Assembly (NCBI GenBank): GCA_946482345.1
Contig: CAMLRJ010000045.1
Location: 1-12,774 of the forward strand
Length of the DNA stretch: 12,774 nucleotides
Origin: an uncultured Cellvibrio sp.
Lineage (GTDB): Bacteria; Pseudomonadota; Gammaproteobacteria; Pseudomonadales; Cellvibrionaceae
Direction: 5' to 3'
Positions 12,341 through 12,774 of the stretch are shown in pieces. Position numbers and translations under genes: made by a program. Within the stretch, counting starts at the first letter, position 1, and each line of letters opens with the position of its first letter. The notes under the pieces were generated by a model that saw nothing but the letters and a program-made list of their open reading frames with translations, made no database searches and was not told where the DNA came from.

Positions 12341-12774
12341 AGCTTCGCTTTTGGCAGCAAGAATGCATCGATACAGCATTACAACGCTATCAGGCTGGAT
12401 GCCGACATTTTCTCTGTCTGGCAACGCCTGGCGCGGGTAAATCGTTGATGGCATCAGCGTTGGCGAAGCAGTTGCTTGAGCTGCAACAAATCGATTTTGT
12501 CCTCTGTTTTTCGCCTTCATTGACTATCGCGCAAGGTTTGAAGAATACATTTGGACAGCAATTGTCTGATGGGTTTGATGGTAAGTTTGGTGATATCGGA
12601 ACTTCATTGACCTACCAGGCCATGCTTAATTTACCGGAAAAATTCTGGTCGTTGCTGAAGCGATATCGGGTATTGGTGGTATTTGATGAGATCCACCACT
12701 GTGCCGGGGATGAAACCCATTTTAATGCCTGGGGCCAGGTAATCATGCGCCGTATTCAGGGACACGCACGCTAT
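12337..12774 (+). CDS. DExH superfamily 2 helicase (partial, C-terminus outside window)
   Basis: The first 146 residues of an SF2 DEAD/DEAH-type helicase are visible. A WQQE motif (6-9) precedes Walker A/motif I ATPGAGKS (29-36), then LCFSP (56-60) as motif Ia, LTYQAML (91-97) as a motif Ib-like element, and motif II VVFDEIHHC (114-122), with Walker B D117 and E118 intact. The gene continues past the right edge, so RecA domain 2 and any nuclease or other domain are unseen. The ATG overlaps the previous stop as ATGA. The N-terminus resembles restriction- or defence-type helicases more than RNA helicases, but the system cannot be named from this fragment. It is not an HsdR: no N-terminal PD-(D/E)XK domain precedes the helicase motifs. 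Confidence 0.9.
   Translation, partial: MKLRFWQQECIDTALQRYQAGCRHFLCLATPGAGKSLMASALAKQLLELQQIDFVLCFSPSLTIAQGLKNTFGQQLSDGFDGKFGDIGTSLTYQAMLNLPEKFWSLLKRYRVLVVFDEIHHCAGDETHFNAWGQVIMRRIQGHARY

Noticed and set aside
1..12774. CRISPR array, tRNA, rRNA, transposase or integrase
   Set aside because: No regularly spaced repeats, no tRNA-like cloverleaf and no recombinase motifs were noticed on either strand.

Overview
The window looks like a bacterial defence island, probably from a gammaproteobacterium of moderate GC content. The host guess rests on overall protein character and codon use and is soft. Eleven of the thirteen genes lie on the minus strand and are read right to left. The last two, at the right edge, are on the plus strand. 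No rRNA, tRNA, CRISPR array or transposase was seen.

Left part (1-8449, minus strand). The order of transcription is hsdM (extended 820-aa methyltransferase subunit), hsdS (two-TRD specificity subunit), a DUF429-type RNase H-fold protein, a nuclease with a NucS/DUF91-like PD-(D/E)XK domain behind a PUA/EVE-like N-terminal module, a McrB-like AAA+ NTPase with a long central coiled coil, and a McrC-like/DUF2357-type partner cut by the window edge. Stop/start overlaps (ATGA at hsdM/hsdS, TGATG at hsdS/DUF429, TAATG at mcrB/mcrC) point to translational coupling. No hsdR is visible. It may lie beyond position 1, so the Type I system is either split by accessory Type IV-like genes or lacks its translocase.

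Middle part (8450-9760). A 258-bp leader upstream of hsdM holds two inverted-repeat structures. Next comes an overlapping gene pair: a protein with two ribbon-helix-helix-like segments, and a 90-aa basic protein with toxin-like features. A perfect 16-bp palindrome lies upstream of the pair, as expected for an autoregulated toxin-antitoxin operon.

Right part (9759-11690, minus strand). An XRE/Cro-like regulator, a two-TM protein with a predicted beta-rich cytosolic domain (reminiscent of the Cap15/S-2TM-beta effectors of CBASS) and an HNH endonuclease form a possible small module. The gaps here carry several short perfect inverted repeats.

Right edge (11825-12774, plus strand). A winged-helix-like protein overlaps, by ATGA, the start of a DExH superfamily 2 helicase that runs out of the window. 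It looks like another two-or-more-gene defence operon, diverging from the XRE gene.

Assignments to hsdM, hsdS, the McrB-like ATPase, the HNH nuclease and the DExH helicase are firm on motifs. The NucS-like nuclease and DUF429 calls are good. The McrC-like, toxin-antitoxin and Cap15-like calls are inferences.
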